Source of the DNA: Macrotis lagotis
Taxonomy: Eukaryota > Chordata > Mammalia > Peramelemorphia > Peramelidae
Direction of reading: 5' to 3'
DNA: 64,000 bases
Assembly: GCF_037893015.1 (NCBI RefSeq)
Contig: NC_133663.1
Coordinates: forward strand, 143,103,297 to 143,167,296
In this document: piece after piece, positions 48,206 to 61,443 of the stretch
How the letters are laid out: each line of letters starts with the position of its first letter
Position numbering within the stretch: position 1 is the first letter of the stretch
Made by a program: the position numbers and the translations under genes
The notes under the pieces: model-generated
The model's database searches: none
Told to the model about the DNA's origin: nothing
What the model saw: only the letters and a program-made list of their open reading frames with translations

Positions 48206-50009
48206 CAAAAGGAAATTCTAGTCTGAATTTGGAGGAAATTATGGAGAAATCTAGGTAAAATTATAGTTTAGGTAAGAACTCTGGTAAGACATAAGAATTG
48301 TTAAATGGTTGGACTCAAAGAGCAATTATTAATGAAATTGTAAGCAGATCTCCAGTATAATGCCTTAAGTATCTGAGTTTGCTCTTGAACTCTTTTATAA
48401 CTTAATTCAAGGAATTAAATTAAAGCACTGATGGATATTTGTAAAATTTAGTACTGACAAAAAACCTGGTTGGATTAGAAAGTGTTACAAAAGAACAAAA
48501 AATTTAGGATTAGAAAAATTTCTTGGGAAATTTTTTTGATGGAATAAAGAAACTTTAAAATTAATAAGGATAAATACAGAATCTTTCATCTAGGTTCAAA
48601 TAAGTTGGAGAACTTAGTCTAGAAAATAGTTCAGTAGGTGTATAAAAGCAATAATTTGTTGGGATTTTATTAGATTTCCAGTTCAAAATGAATCATTTTT
48701 TTGTTACTGACACAAAAGCTAATGGACTCTTGAATATTATCCAGGACTCTCTAAGGGCTGCGGCCGGGGAGAGACCAGGAAAAGAAATGTACTTTTACTT
48801 TTGGCAGTTAATATCTGAAGTACTGTATTCAATTCCTAGAGCCCAGATACATGAAAATAATGATTATCCTGTAGAATACTTGATATTCAAACATGTTTGT
48901 GTTCTAATCCTTGTTCCATATGATAATCTCTTGATGGGACTGAGAATCAGGAAACTAAAGTATCAGAAGGCATGTCATAATCATCATAGAGAATTTGAAG
49001 AATAGGAATGGAAAAGACTGATGAAGCTTGTTTTTCCCATTAGAAAAAATGGATACATATTGCAAAGATAAAAATTGTGATTTAGAGTAATAGTAAACAT
49101 TAATAAAATGCCTCAAAAAGTGGTTTCTTTTAAGAGAATGGACAACTACTTAAGGAGTATCTTATTTTATTTTCAATTAGGTTCAAATATGACTGAATTT
49201 CCTCTGAAATCTCACCTAGCCTTGAGAGTCTCTCTACATTTCAGTTATTGGTTTTAAATATTAAGAACTAAAACAATTCAAAACAGTGCAAAATATGAGC
49301 TATTATAAAATATATCACTAAATATTTTCTTGTCAAAACTGGTGATGTTTAAAGGTTTTCATAATATAGAATATGGGTTTATAATGCATGTAACAAATTA
49401 AATAAGTTCTCAAAAATAATACACAGACAAATCAATACTTTCTGAGTCTCCTTTATCTGCAAAGGAAAAAGACAACTTCAGATGTTTCTTTTATTAATTC
49501 TGTGAGATTAGTGATAGATTAATAATGTTATACTTATAATGATACTACTTGCTTGCTCAATTAATATCCATTTATAGTGTTCTCATTTGAGGATAACTAA
49601 TCCTAAAAAATATTGATCCAGATAATTTCTGGTTATGATTAAAATAAATAGTTTTATAAGCAAAGAATGTGAAGGAGACATGGGGGAAATGGCAGCTAGT
49701 GATAAATCATTAAATATTTAAGGAACAACTGCTATTTTGTAGTCACACAAGATCCTTTGGACACACAAACACACACACACACACACTCACCCAGACAAAG
49801 ACATACACAATTTTAAATACACAAAGAAAACAACAACATAGTCCTTGAGCAGTAGAAGGCAAATAGAAAGTAATAGCACTTATTAAAATCTTACTATATG
49901 TTAAATTCTTTACTAAGCACAAGGAATAAAAGATATAAGTAAGAAAGTCTTTAATATAAAATATTTTAATATTCATGATTTAGGGAGAAAACACAAAATA
50001 ATAAGTTTC
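48206..50009. other. No gene; possible CR1/L3-like LINE remnant near 48,780-49,160
   Basis: A 105-codon open stretch (48,688-49,005) has no domain features. The wording 'ctgaagtactgtattcaatt' (about 48,817) and 'cctcaaaaagtggtttcttt' with 'gaatggacaactacttaagg' (about 49,111-49,158) recalls the 3' end of ancient CR1/L3 LINEs. A CA-rich run lies at 49,760-49,788. The remainder is unrecognised. Confidence 0.35.
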
Positions 50010-50505
50010 AAAGTTTTGTTCTATCAAGGAAAAAACATGTTTTTGCTGTTCAATAATTTCAGTAAATTTTCTCCAGAGGTTTATCATATCTAAGTTTTCT
50101 ATTATTCCTTTCATCTCTTCAATTTCTTTCTTCATTATATCTTGGGGAGAGTTATCCAATTCTGAGAGCGGGAGGTTAAGGTCCTCACACCAGTGGAGTT
50201 TTGCTATCTGTACTTTCCTGTAACTCATTTAACTTCTCCTCTAAGAATGTGGATGCTGTACCACTTGGTGCATACATATTTAGTATTGAAATTACTTTAT
50301 TGTCTTTAGTAACTTTAAGGAAGATACAGTTTCCTTCCTTCCTTATCTCTTTTAATGATATCAATTTTTTCAACTGTTTTGTCTGAGATAAGGATTGTGG
50401 ACCGCCCCCCCCCCCATTTTGTTACTTCATCTGAAACATAATATATACTTTTCTAGTCTTTTACCTTTTCTCTGTATCTTGCTGCTTCAAGATGTTCATG
50501 ACATT
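50010..50505 (-). mobile_element. L1 endonuclease fragment, minus strand
   Basis: Minus-strand open stretches at 49,980-50,228 and 50,185-50,373 encode L1 ORF2 endonuclease text, such as ISILNMYAPSGTASTFLEEK and LDMINLWRKF. The same motifs stand in the plus-strand L1s at 22,680 and 53,640. Both ends are missing. Confidence 0.8.
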
Positions 50506-50514
50506 ATTTAATAT

Positions 50515-50632
50515 TTCATTGGAAGAAATACTGGAGTGGTTTGCCGTTTCCTTCTCTAGCTCATTTTATAGAAGAGGAAACTGAAGCAAGTAGGTTAAAT
50601 GTCTTGCCCAGAATCACAAGTCTATTGAATGA
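50515..50632. repeat. Marsupial/MIR-type SINE fragment
   Basis: 'actggagtggtttgccgttt', 'ttctctagctcattttatag', 'aggaaactgaagcaagtagg' and 'gtcttgcccagaatcacaag' match the CORE/tail region of MIR-related SINEs. There is no tRNA head. Confidence 0.65.
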
Positions 50633-50746
50633 AGTAACATATACAAGTATATAAAAACAAAATTGATAAAAGAAATGCATCCAAGATCAAAGAAAGGCAG
50701 AGAATGGAGGTGGATATAGGTAGTTTCTCAGATAAACATTGCATAG

Positions 50747-51516
50747 AGAGGCGGGGCCAAGATGGCAGAGAGAAGACAGGCACAGTTCTAAAGTCTCCTG
50801 ATCTCTTCCCCATCTATCATATGAAACAAACCTCTTAAAAGAAATCCAAACCAGGAAACCCAGAAAGAAAAGCCAGGAGAGGAAAATCTACCTCAGGATT
50901 TGTCTCCTGCAGCAGCCTTGGCTGAGTACCGGCAGGTGAGTCTGAGCTCCCAGGGAAGATCAGCCAGACCAACAGCTGAATCGGAACCGGGAGTCTGTGG
51001 GCCCGAGAGCCCGACCTGCTGGATCAGCGGTGGTGTTGGACGAAGGGGGCTTGGGTCCGCGGGGAAACAGAGGTGCTGGTGTTGGTGCTGTCCCCCTGGA
51101 GCTTGGGGAAGGGGCTGCGGGGAGAGGTCTGGTGCAGGACAGCTATGGACACCATCCCTGGGCTCCTCAGGTCTGAGAAACTCTGAGCCCAAGCCTCCAT
51201 TGCACTGAGGCCTCTTCTCAAACAAATGCAAATTATTTCTGCCTCAGGCCCAGGTGTGTGAGCAAAAGAACCAGCCCAGCTGAGGAATCACCTCAGGCCA
51301 GGGTAAAGCCCACCATTGATCAAAGGCAAAAGAATTCAATAGCTCCAATTCCCTCCCTCAAGAAAAGGGAGAAGGCTTCCCAACCAAGGTCACAGACACC
51401 CCAGAGAGGGCAACCAGCTCCTCCTACTGGCTAGCCAGAGAAACTGCACTCAGTGAAGCCTTTAGAGATCCCAAGCCCAGGTGAACCAGCCCCACCCAAC
51501 TCAAGGTCTTAGCATA
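50747..51516 (+). promoter_or_regulatory. L1 5'UTR (internal promoter region)
   Basis: This is markedly more GC-rich than its surroundings, especially 50,930-51,200, and holds several CpGs. In L1s the 5'UTR acts as an internal RNA polymerase II promoter. The start wording 'ggggccaagatgg' contains 'aagatgg', which resembles a YY1-type core found at L1 starts. Activity is inferred, not seen. Confidence 0.6.
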
Positions 51517-52511
51517 ATGAAGAAGGTTCAATGGAAAGGTGGATCCATAGAAAAATTCCTGGAAGGGAAAGACCCCAACCCAGAGAGACCTGGAACCTCT
51601 GAGGAGAATACAATCTGGTCTCCAGCACAGAAAGACTTCCTTGAAGAAATAAGGAAGGAGTTTAAAAATCAACTGGAAAATTTTGGGGAGACAATTAATA
51701 CCTTGCAAAATGAGAATAATTCTCTCAGATCCTCAAATGAGCAAATGCAAAAAGAAATTAATTCTCTCAAAACCTCAATGGGTCATGGAAAGCTCTTTCA
51801 AAAGTAGAATCGACCAACTGGAAAAGGTTAATGATGAAAACTCCTCCCCCTCAAAAATAATGGAGTCTACAGAAACTAATGACTCCACGAGACAGCAAGA
51901 GTCAGTTAAACAAAATCAAAAAATAGAAAAAATAGAAGCAAATGTGAAATACCTTATCAACAAAACCACTGACCTCAAGAATAGATCGAGGAGGGGGCAA
52001 CCTGAAAATTATAGGACTTCCTGAAAACATTGAAGAGAAAAAAAGCCTGGACTTAATATTACAGGATCTAGTGATGGAAAACTGCCCTGACATCATGGAA
52101 TCGGAGGGCAAAGTAGTCATTGAAAGAGTACATCAATCCCCACGAGAAAAAGATCCTAAAAGGAAAACACCAAGGAATGTTGTGGCCAAACTCCAGAACT
52201 ATCAGATAAAAGAGAAAATCCTGCAAGCAGCCAGAAAGAAACAATGTAAATATCAAGGAGTCACAGTAAGGATCACACAGGACCTGGCTGCATCAACTTT
52301 AAGGGATCGAAGGCCCTGGAACAAGATATTTTGAAGAGCATGGGAGCTTGGAATGCAGCCAAGAATCTACTTTCCTGCAAAGCTAAGCCTTCTCTTCCAG
52401 GGAAAAAGATGGACATTTAACGAAATGGAAGAATTCCAAAAATTTCTGATGAAAAGACCAGAGATAAACAGAAAATGTGGATATCAAACAGGAGGTTCAA
52501 GAGACACATGA
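51517..52511 (+). pseudogene. L1 ORF1 (RNA-binding coiled-coil protein), broken
   Basis: The first frame opens at ATG 51,517 (MKKVQWKGGSIEKFLEGKD). It holds a coiled coil from about residue 45 (FLEEIRKEFKNQLENFGE) and ends by a shift near 51,785. The coil continues in another frame to 52,024 (KIEKIEANVKYLINKT). The C-terminal domain is in a third stretch, 52,071-52,334, with ERVHQSPREKD and EKILQAARKKQ. The natural stop is at 52,509-52,511. The total length, about 330 codons, fits L1 ORF1. At least two frameshifts prevent a full protein. Confidence 0.85.
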
Positions 52512-53255
52512 AAAGGTAAAAAATTTAAAAAAGGGGGGGTGGTAAAAGGAAAAAAAATGCAATCCAGCAAGTTGAAACTGGCTATATCCCAGCATGGGGG
52601 GGGGGGTAGAGACTCTCATAAATCCTGAGAATCCTGAGAAATGTAACTCTAACAGAGAGAATATACCTAGCCAGAAATGCTGGACATCCATGACCTATCC
52701 AGGAGACTGATATCTAATGGGATGTAACTGGATTTAACTCCAGTGGGGAGAAAGACTCTAATAACTCTCAGGAATTTGGACTCTATTCAACAGAATATAC
52801 TGAACTAGAAGGGTCAGACTCTCAGAATTTTCTATGACTTAGATAGAATGATCTAAAAGAAATACACTACCTCCCTAAAAAGGGGACAGGAAAGAGAGGG
52901 GAGGAGGGAGGGTATTGAATGGGACAAATCTCATTACACTAAGATTTACAAAAAGTCTATGGTAATAGAGGGGAAGAAGGGAGTAGAGGAGAAACACCTG
53001 AATCGTCTTCACATCAGACTTGGCTTAAGTCAACCTACACATACTCAGTTAACTTATAAAACATCTAACCTTTCAAGAATTAAAAGGGGAAAAGGGGAGG
53101 GGGGACAGAGAAAGGGAAGGGGAGTGGAGGAAATAAGGGGAAATAACAAAAGGAAGGGAAGGGAACAGGGAAAGGGGAAAGAAAGGGGAGGGAGTGATAT
53201 AGGAGGGCAAACACACTGAAGGGGGGTGGTATTCAAAAACAAAATACCGGGGAAT
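52512..53255 (+). other. Long purine-rich L1 inter-ORF spacer
   Basis: About 745 bp between the ORF1 stop and ORF2 ATG, compared with a few tens of bases in well-studied human and mouse L1s. It contains an ordered set of blocks shared with 21,590-22,309: 'gttgaaactggctatatccc', 'gactctcataaatcctgaga', 'gactctattcaa...', then a purine tract (53,085-53,206). There is no open frame of note on the plus strand beyond short ones. Confidence 0.8.
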
Positions 53256-56200
53256 ATGGATAAAAGGGGGGGTAAAGGGGGGGAAATACAAACAGAGGGA
53301 AGATAGCACATAGGGCAATAAAGAATTAGTAATCATAACCTTAAATGTGAATGGGATGAACTCTCCCTTAAAATGTAAGCAAATAGCAGAGTGGATTAAA
53401 AAACAGAATTCTACAATATGCTGCCTACAAGAAACTCATTAGAAGCAGAGAGATAAATATAGAGAAAAGGTAAAAGGTTGGAGCAAAATATATTTTGCTT
53501 AAGCTGAAGTAAAAAAAGCAGGGGTCGTAATCCTTATCTCAGACAAAGCAGCAGCAAAAATAGATAGTGTTAAAAGAGATAAGGAAGGAAACTTTATCCT
53601 CTTAAAAGGTACCATAGACAATAAAGCCATTTCAATATTGAATATATATGCACCCAGTGGGACAGCACACAAATTCTTAGAGGAGAAGCTGAAAGAACTA
53701 CAAGAATACATAGACAGCAAAACTCTACTAGTGTGAGACCTCAACTGCCCACTATCAGATCTAGATAAATCAAATCATAAAACAAACAAGAAATTAGGGA
53801 GGTAAATAGATTGTTAGAAAAACTAGATATGGTAGACTTATGGAGGAAACTGAATGGGGATAGGAAGGAATATACCTTTTCCTCTGCATTACATGGAACT
53901 TATACAAAAATTGACCATGTACTAGGACATAAAAACCTAATGATGAACTGTAGAAAGGCAGAAATAGTGAATACATCTTTCTCAGATCACAATGCAATAA
54001 AAGTCATATGCAATACTGGGTCAAGGCGATATAGACCCAGAGCAAATTGGAAACTGAATAACCTCATCTTAAAAAATGAGTGGACCAAAAAACAAATTAT
54101 AGAAAGAATTAACCATTTTATCCTAGATAATGATAATAATGAAACAACATACCAAAACCTCTGGGATTCATTCAAAGAAACTCTCAGGGGATATATTATA
54201 GCTCTAAAGGCTTATATGAATAAATTGGAGAAAGAGGAAATCAATGAACTAAACATGCAACTAAAAAAATTAGAGAAAGAACAAATCAAAAATCCCCAAT
54301 CAAATACCAAATTAGAAATTTTAAAAATCAAAGGAGAAATTAATAAAATTGAAAGCAAAATAACTATTGAATTAATAATTAAAACCAAAAGTTGGTATTA
54401 TGAAAAAACCAATAAAATTGATAAACCTCTGGTCAATTTGATTTAAAAAAAAGAAAGAAGAAAACCAAATTGCTAGTATTATAAATGAAAAAGGGAACTC
54501 ACCACCAATGAGGAGATAATTAAAGTAATAATTCAAAATTATTTTGCCCAACTTTATGCCAATAAATTTGATAATCTAAGTGAAATGGATGAATATTTAC
54601 AAAAATATAATTTGCCCAGGTTAAATGAAGAAGAGATTAAATACCTGAGCAACCCTATCTCAGAAAAAGAAATTCAACAAGCCATTACTGAACTCCCTAA
54701 AAAAAATCTCCAGGGCCTGATGGATTCACAAGTGAATTCTATCAAACATTTAAGGAACAATTGGTTCCAATACTATATAAACTCTTTGGAAAAATAGGGA
54801 AAGATGGAACTCTGCCTAACTCTTTCTATGAAACCAATATGGTACTGCTACCTGAACCAGGAAGAGTTAAAACGGAGAAAGAAAATTATAGACCTATTTC
54901 CCTCATGAATATAGATGCAAAAATCCTAAATAAAATCTTAGCAAAACCAAGTCATCACTAGGATAATACATTATGATCAAGTAGGATTTATTCCAGGAAT
55001 GCAGGGTTGGTTCAATATTAGGAAAACTGATAGTATACTCAATTATATCAATAACAAACCTAACAGAAACCATATGATCATATCAATAGATGCTGAAAAA
55101 GCTTTTGACAAAATACAGCATCCATTCCTATTAAAAACACTAGAGAGTGTAGGAATAAATGGACTGTTCCTTAAAACAATGAGCAGTATCTATATGAAAC
55201 CAGCAACAAGCATTATTCTCAATAGGGAGAGCCTAGAGGCATTCCCAATAAGATCAGGGGTTAAACAAGGGTGCCCATTATCACCACTACTATTCAATAT
55301 TGTATTAGAAATGTTAGCATCAGCAATTAGAGAAGAAAAAGAAATTAAAGGAATTAGAATTGGGAAGGTAGAGACAAAACTCTCACTATTCTCAGATGAC
55401 ATGATGGTCTACCTAGAGAATCCCAAGAAATCATCTAAAAACCTACTGGAAACAATTAGCAATTTTAGCAAAGTTGCAGGTTATAAAATAAACCCCCATA
55501 AATCCTCAACTTTCCTATATATGACTAGCAAAAAACAGCTGGAAGAGCTAGAAAGAGAATTTCCATTCAAACTAACCTCAGACAGTATAAAATACTTGGG
55601 AGTCTATTTGCCAAGACAGACTCAGAATCTTTTTGAAAACAATTATAAAACACTTCTCACACAAATTAAATCAGATTTAAATAACTGGGCAAATATCAAC
55701 TGCTCATGGATAGGTAGAGTTAATATAATAAAAATGACAATTCTACCAAAACTAAACTACCTGTTTAGTGCCCTACCAATCAAAATTCCAAAAAAATTAC
55801 TTTAATGAGCTAGAAAAAATTGTAAGTACATTCATATGGAGAAATAAAAAAGTCAAGAATTGCCAGGAGGTTAATCAAAAAATGCAAACGAAGGTGGCTT
55901 AGCACTACCAGATCTAAAATTATATTTTAAAGCATCAGTCATCAAAACTGATTGGTATTGGCTAAGAAATAGAGTGGTGGACCAGTGGAATAGACTAGGT
56001 GTAAAAGCAGGAGAGTATTATAGTAATCTGCTGTTTGATAAACCCAAAGAGTCAGGCCAGAAGAGTTGGAGAACATCACTAGAAACCCATTAGATGATTT
56101 TGATTACAATAAATTAAAAAGTTTTTGCACAGGTAAAACCAATGTAATCAAAATCAAAAGAAAAGTAGTAAATTGGGAAACAATCTTTACAACTAATGAT

Positions 56201-56880
56201 TCTGACAAAGGACTTATTTCTAAAATATACAGAGAACTGAGTCATATTTTTAAAACAAAAAGCCATTCCCCAATTGACAAATGGTCAAAGGATATGCAAA
56301 GGCAATTTACAGATGAGGAGATCAAAGCAATCCATAGCCATATGAAAAAATGCTCTAAATTATTAATTATGGGAGAAATGCAAATTAAAGCTTCGTTGAA
56401 GTACCACCTCACACCTCTCAGATTGGCCAGTATGACCAGGAAGGATAATGATCATTGTTGGAAGGGATGTGGGAAATGTGGGAAACTATTACACTGTTGC
56501 TGGAGCTGTGAACTCATCCAACCCTTCTGGAGAGCTATTTGGAACTATGCCCAAAGGGCAACAAAAATGTGCATACCCTTTGACCCAGCAATACCACTAC
56601 TGGGTCTATACCCTGAAGAGATGAGGAAAAAGGGTAAAAACATTACTTGTACAAAAATATTTATAGCTTCCTTGTTTGTGGTGGCAAAGAATTGGAAATC
56701 CAGTAAATGTCCTTCAATTGGGGAATGGTTTAGCAAACTGTGGTATATGTATGTCATGGAATACTATTGTCCTATTAGAAATCAGGAGGGACGGGATTTC
56801 AGGGAAACCTGGAGGGATTTGAATGAAATGATGCTGAGTGAGATGAGCAGAACCAGAAAAACACTGTATACCCAACAGTA
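53256..56880 (+). pseudogene. L1 ORF2 of the full-length element, broken
   Basis: The endonuclease begins after ATG 53,256, with 'TLNVNGMNSPLKCKQ' and 'CLQETH' (the Glu is present, then a stop). It continues at 53,811-54,446 with 'TFSSALHGTYTKIDHVLGH' and 'SDHNAIK', the catalytic Asp-His pair of APE-type nucleases. RT is open at 54,999-55,805 with [14 protein letters not shown] and '[12 protein letters not shown]'. Here the usual Ala of FADD is Ser, while both aspartates remain. The C-terminus is open at 56,066-56,881 and holds the cysteine motif HCWKGCGKCGKLLHCC. Frames are separated by several shifts and an internal deletion near 56,058. Confidence 0.88.
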
Positions 56881-57299
56881 ACATGGGAGTGATGTTCAAG
56901 CTTGAAGGACTTGCTCATTCCATCAGAGCAACAATTGGGAACAAGTTTTGGCTGTCTGCAAAGGAGAGTACCATCTGTATCCAGATAAGGAGCTGTGGAG
57001 TTTGAACAAAGTACAAGGACTATTCCCTTTAATTAGAAAAAAAAACCCAGATGTCTTATGGTTTGATCTGGTTACCTCTGAGAATTCTCTTCTCTTTAAG
57101 GATATGATTTCTCTCTCATCACACCCAATTTGCATCGAGGTACAACATGGAAACAAAGCAAAGACTGATGGAGTGCTATCTGTGGGGTGGGGGTGGGGGA
57201 GGAATGCAAGATTGGGGGAAAACTATAAAACTCAAATAATATCTTTAATAAACATTCTATTGATTAAAAAAATCATTGCATAGCTGAAATATATAAATA

Positions 57300-57665
57300 T
57301 CTTTGTAAAAGCCATAACTATACTGTCATTTCCCTATTGATACATGATCAAATATCTAAAGAGACAGTTTCCTAATGAAGAAATCAAACAATTTATAGAT
57401 ATCTCAAAATGTTCTAAATCATTACTGATTAGACAAATTCAAATTAAGGCAATTTTGAGATATCATTTAACAACTATTAGATTAGCTAAAATGACTGAAG
57501 AGAAAAATGATGAATGTCGGAAGCAATGTAGAAAATTTGGACACTAATTCCATACAAATTGAAGTGGAACTGACCCAAGACCTTTGGAGAAGAATCTGTA
57601 ATTATACCCAAAGTGCTTTAAAACTGTCTATATGCTTTGACTCAGGAAAAACATTGCTAGCTTAC
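57300..57665 (+). mobile_element. Old L1 ORF2 C-terminal fragment
   Basis: 'gaagaaatcaaacaatttat', 'attactgattagacaaattc', 'agatatcatttaacaactat' and 'gatgaatgtcggaagcaatg' follow L1 ORF2 order just beyond the full-length L1's right duplication. It is diverged. Confidence 0.7.
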
Positions 57666-57677
57666 TTTTCTTTCCTT

Positions 57678-57824
57678 CTTTTTTTTTTTACAAGGCAATG
57701 GGGTTAAGTGGCTAGCCCAAGGCCACACAGCTAGGTAATTACTAAGTGTCTCAGGTCAGATTTGAATTCAGGTACTCCTTACTCCAGGTATGGTGCTCTA
57801 TCCACTGTGCCACCTAGCTGCCCC
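57678..57824 (-). repeat. SINE, minus strand
   Basis: Poly-T, then 'caaggcaatggggttaagtg', 'gcccaaggccacacagctag', 'cagatttgaattcaggtact' and 'ctatccactgtgccacctag' ending 'ctgcccc'. It is well preserved. I could not define a target duplication. Confidence 0.9.
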
Positions 57825-57844
57825 AGGTAGATTATTTTTCAATG

Positions 57845-59212
57845 ATAATTAGGGGCTACTGGACAAGATAGTGAAGAGAAACAAGACACTGTCCTAAGTT
57901 TTCCCAGCTTTCTCTCAGAATTAATATGAATCAAACCTCTTAAAAGAATTTGGATCCACAAAACCCCCGCAAAAGACATCTACCAACAAGTTCTGTTTAA
58001 GGAAAGCATGGGTGAGCCAGGGGCAGAGAGTAGAACAAGGGCAGGAGGTTGAAGCCCAGGACTAACCTCAGAACAGTTACCATAGCTTTAACTGTGTGAG
58101 TGGCAGACATAAGAGCTCCAGAGTGGCTGGAGTGAGAGTTCCAGCACAGCTGATTGGAGAGTTCTAGAATGCAGCTAGACATCGAGCAAGTCAGCTTGGC
58201 TGGTCTGAAAGACCAGGGCCATGAGCCCAGTATTTTCAGAGGAATCTTCCTGTTTCCAGTGTAGTCCTATTCCCCCATCCCTGTGTGACTCAACCAAAAA
58301 GCAACACAGTAACAAGCCCTGCCCCCCAATTCCAATGCTCAGGTATGGGCAGCAGAACAACCTCAGTACTGAGTGAGGATTAAGGAGATTAACTGTCTAA
58401 CCTAAGGGCCCAATCTACATTGTCCAGGATAACCAACATCCTATTCCACAACCCACCCTAAGCCCAGGGAGTGGGTGACTAAAAAAGTTCTGAAATACTG
58501 CAGAGAAAGCAGCTAGCACTCCCTACTGGCTGGCTCACTAGCAGTTACTAAGACCAGTGATCAAAGCCTCTGGGGATTTTAACATCAAAGATCTGTTAAC
58601 CAGCCAGTCATCCAACACAAGAACTAGGAAAATGAAGAAAAAGGAGCATTAAGGGAACATTCATTGAAAGGTGCCTCAAAGACAAAGGTCATATCTCAAA
58701 GAGATCTAGAATTTCTGAGGAAAATATGAATTGGTCTCCAGCCCAGGAAGATTTCTTAGAAAAGATCAGGAAGGAGTTTAAAAATCAAGTGGAAAAATTG
58801 GGGGAAAAAAGTAAGAGAAAGTAACACTGCAACAAGAAAAAAAAATTCTTGGAAAATAAAATTGGACAAGTGCAACAAAGAAAATAAGACTCTCAAAAAC
58901 ACAATTGACCAAATGGAAAACTCCTTCAAAAATAGAACTGATTAATTGGAAAAGGAGTAGCAAAAGGTAAATGAAGAAAATTCTTCTTGAAAAAGATAAT
59001 GGCATCTGTGGACACTAATGGCTTCATGAGACAACATGTATCTATTAAACAAAACCAAAAATAATCAAAAAAAGAAAAGAAAATGTAAAATGACTCATCA
59101 GCAAAAAGAATGACCTAGAGAATAGATCCAGAAGCAACAACTTAAGAAAGAAAACTGCACTGATATCATGGAATCAAAAGGGAAAATAGTTATTGGAAAA
59201 ATACATTGATCC
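57845..59212 (+). mobile_element. Older L1: 5'UTR and ORF1, left part of a split element
   Basis: It starts 'ggggctactggacaagatag', a decayed form of the L1 5' end. The 5'UTR runs to an ORF1 start near 58,632. ORF1 text (ISEENMNWSPAQEDFLEKIRKEF near 58,706-58,775) is close to the young L1's ORF1, then breaks up. The element stops at 59,212 inside the ORF1 C-terminal coding ('aatacattgatcc') and resumes at 61,444. It is split by another L1. Confidence 0.82.
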
Positions 59213-61443
59213 AACATCAACAATTATTATATGAAATGAGAATAAATTCAGAGTATTTCCAATAAAATCAGGGCTGAAACAGGGATGCCCATTACCACTA
59301 TGACTATTAAATATAGTATTAGAAATCCTACAATAGCAAAAAAATAAGAAAAAGAAATTGAAGGAATTAGAATTGGCAATGAGGAAGCAAAACTTTTAAT
59401 TTTTGTGTATGATATAATGGTATACCTAGAGAACCTGATAAAATCACATAAAAAGCTCCTTGAAACAATTAACAACTTTATCAAAGTAGCAGGATATAAA
59501 ATAAACCCAAATAAATCATCAGCATTTCTATATGTGAACAACAAAGCCCAAGAATAAGAGATAGAAATAGAAATTACATTTAAAATAACTGTAGAGACCA
59601 TTAAATACTTGGGAATATACCTCCCAAGACAAAACCAGAAACTTTATGAGCACAATTATAAAACATTGCTCACCCAAATAAAGTCATATCTAAATAACTG
59701 GAAAAATGTCAAATGTTCAAATTTAGGTTGAGTTAATATAATGAAAATGACAATTCTGCCAAAATTAAATTACTTCAGTGTCATACCAATCAAACCGACA
59801 AATAACTACTTTACAAAGGTAGAAAAAGTAGTAACATAATCCATCTGGAACAGCAAAATAGCAAAAATATCAAAGGAATCAAAGAATAAATATGTAAAGG
59901 AAAGTGTCCTATCTTTACCAGATCTAAAACTATAATATAAGGGAGCAGTCATCAAAACTGCCTGGTACTGTATAAGAAACAAAGTAATGGACTAGTGCAT
60001 TAGGATAGGTTCAAAAGAAACTGCAGTAAATGAGTACAGCAATTTCCTATTTGACAAACCCAAAGACATAAATTTCTTGGATAAGAAGTCACTATTTGGG
60101 AAAAAATGTTGGCAAAATTGAAACTAGGCATAGATCCATATCTCACACCCTATACTGAAATAAAGTCAAAATAGGTAAAGGATTTAGACATAAAGAGCAA
60201 TATCATCGACAAATTAATTGAGCAGAAATATTCCATCTATATGATCTATGGAAAAGGGAAAAATTTATGACCAATAAGAATTAGAGCACATTATAACAGC
60301 AAAAATGAATGATTTGGCTATCTTCAATTAAAAAGTTTTTGCCATAATAAAATTAATGTTGCCAAAATTAAAAGAAAAGCAGAAAACTGGGAAAAAAATT
60401 TTCACAACCACTTCTCATAAAGGTCTCATTTCTAAAATATATAAGAGAATTGCATCAAATTTATAAAGTCACAAGTTATTCCCCAATTGATAAATCGTCA
60501 AAAGTATATGAAGGCAGTTTTCAAATGAAGAAATTAAAGCTAAATAATCATGTGAAAAAATGCTCCCAACCACTATTGATAAAAGAAATACAAATAAGAA
60601 CAACAATGAAGTATCATCTCATACATTTGAGATTAGCCAAGATGAGAAAAAGGGATGTTTGATAATTTGGGTGAGGATGGGTACATTGATACATTGCTTA
60701 TGGATTTGTAAATTTATCCAACCTTTGTGGACAGCAATGTGGAACTATGTCCAAAGAGCAACAAAACATTTTCCTACTCATTTACTCACTGGCCCAACAA
60801 TTACAACTCTAGGTCTATATACAGAAGAAATTATAGAAAAAGGGAAAGTCCTTCTGCTTCCAAAATATCCATAGCAACTATTTTGTAGGGACAAAGAACT
60901 GAAAATAGAGGGGATGCCCATCATTTGTGGAATGGCTAATAAGTTATGGTACATGAAAACTATGGAATACCATTATTCTATAAAAAAAACCATAAATGGT
61001 TGGATTATAGAGAAGTATGGAATGACTTATTAGGATCTGCTGCTGAGCAAAGGGAGTAGAGGCAAGAGAACAATGGACAAATCAATAATAACTTTATGAG
61101 ATGAAGAACCTTGATGGAATCAGCTCCTCACAGCCATCCAGAGAGCTAGGACAGTTATATTTGACTTCCTGTAGTCTATATTATCCCTAGCCCAAAGAAG
61201 AAAAACAAAACAAAACAAAATACACAGAAAATATAAACCCTATGGATTCTTATGAGAACTTTATAAAAATTATGTCTTATTTATCTCCTTCCCTTAAATC
61301 TAAATCCATATATTGAAAATTAATAATTTCTGAACATGCTCCCTGCTGAGGGGTTGGGGAAAATAAGGGAGGGTGGAGGGAAATTTTGCAACTTGGAATT
61401 ACACATGTGCAAAGGACTGAAAATTAAAAATTCAATAAAAAAG
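59213..61443 (+). mobile_element. L1 inserted within the older L1
   Basis: It begins inside RT ('caataaaatcagggctgaaa', 'ggatgcccattaccactatg') and runs through the ORF2 C-terminus to a 3'UTR ending 'attaaaaattcaataaaaaag'. Target duplication: 'aatacattgatcc' at 59,200-59,212 and 'aatatattgatcc' at 61,444-61,456 (12 of 13). It is 5'-truncated, about 2.2 kb. Many stops are present. Confidence 0.88.

Larger units (their letters stand above)
50737..57283 (+). mobile_element. Full-length young L1 with 10-bp target-site duplication
   Basis: The element body is 50,747-57,273 (about 6.5 kb) between two copies of 'cattgcatag' (50,737-50,746 and 57,274-57,283). The parts are a GC-rich 5'UTR of about 770 bp beginning 'agaggcggggccaagatggc', ORF1 (51,517-52,511), a 745-bp spacer, ORF2 (53,256-56,880) and a 3'UTR ending near the duplication. 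About 215-220 bp of ORF2 are deleted near 56,058 relative to the copy at 25,106-25,323. Frameshifts and stops in both ORFs rule out autonomous mobility. Confidence 0.93.

Noticed and set aside
48688-49005. 105-codon plus-strand open frame
   Set aside because: The wording matches decayed LINE-like text better than a gene, and no protein family is recognised.
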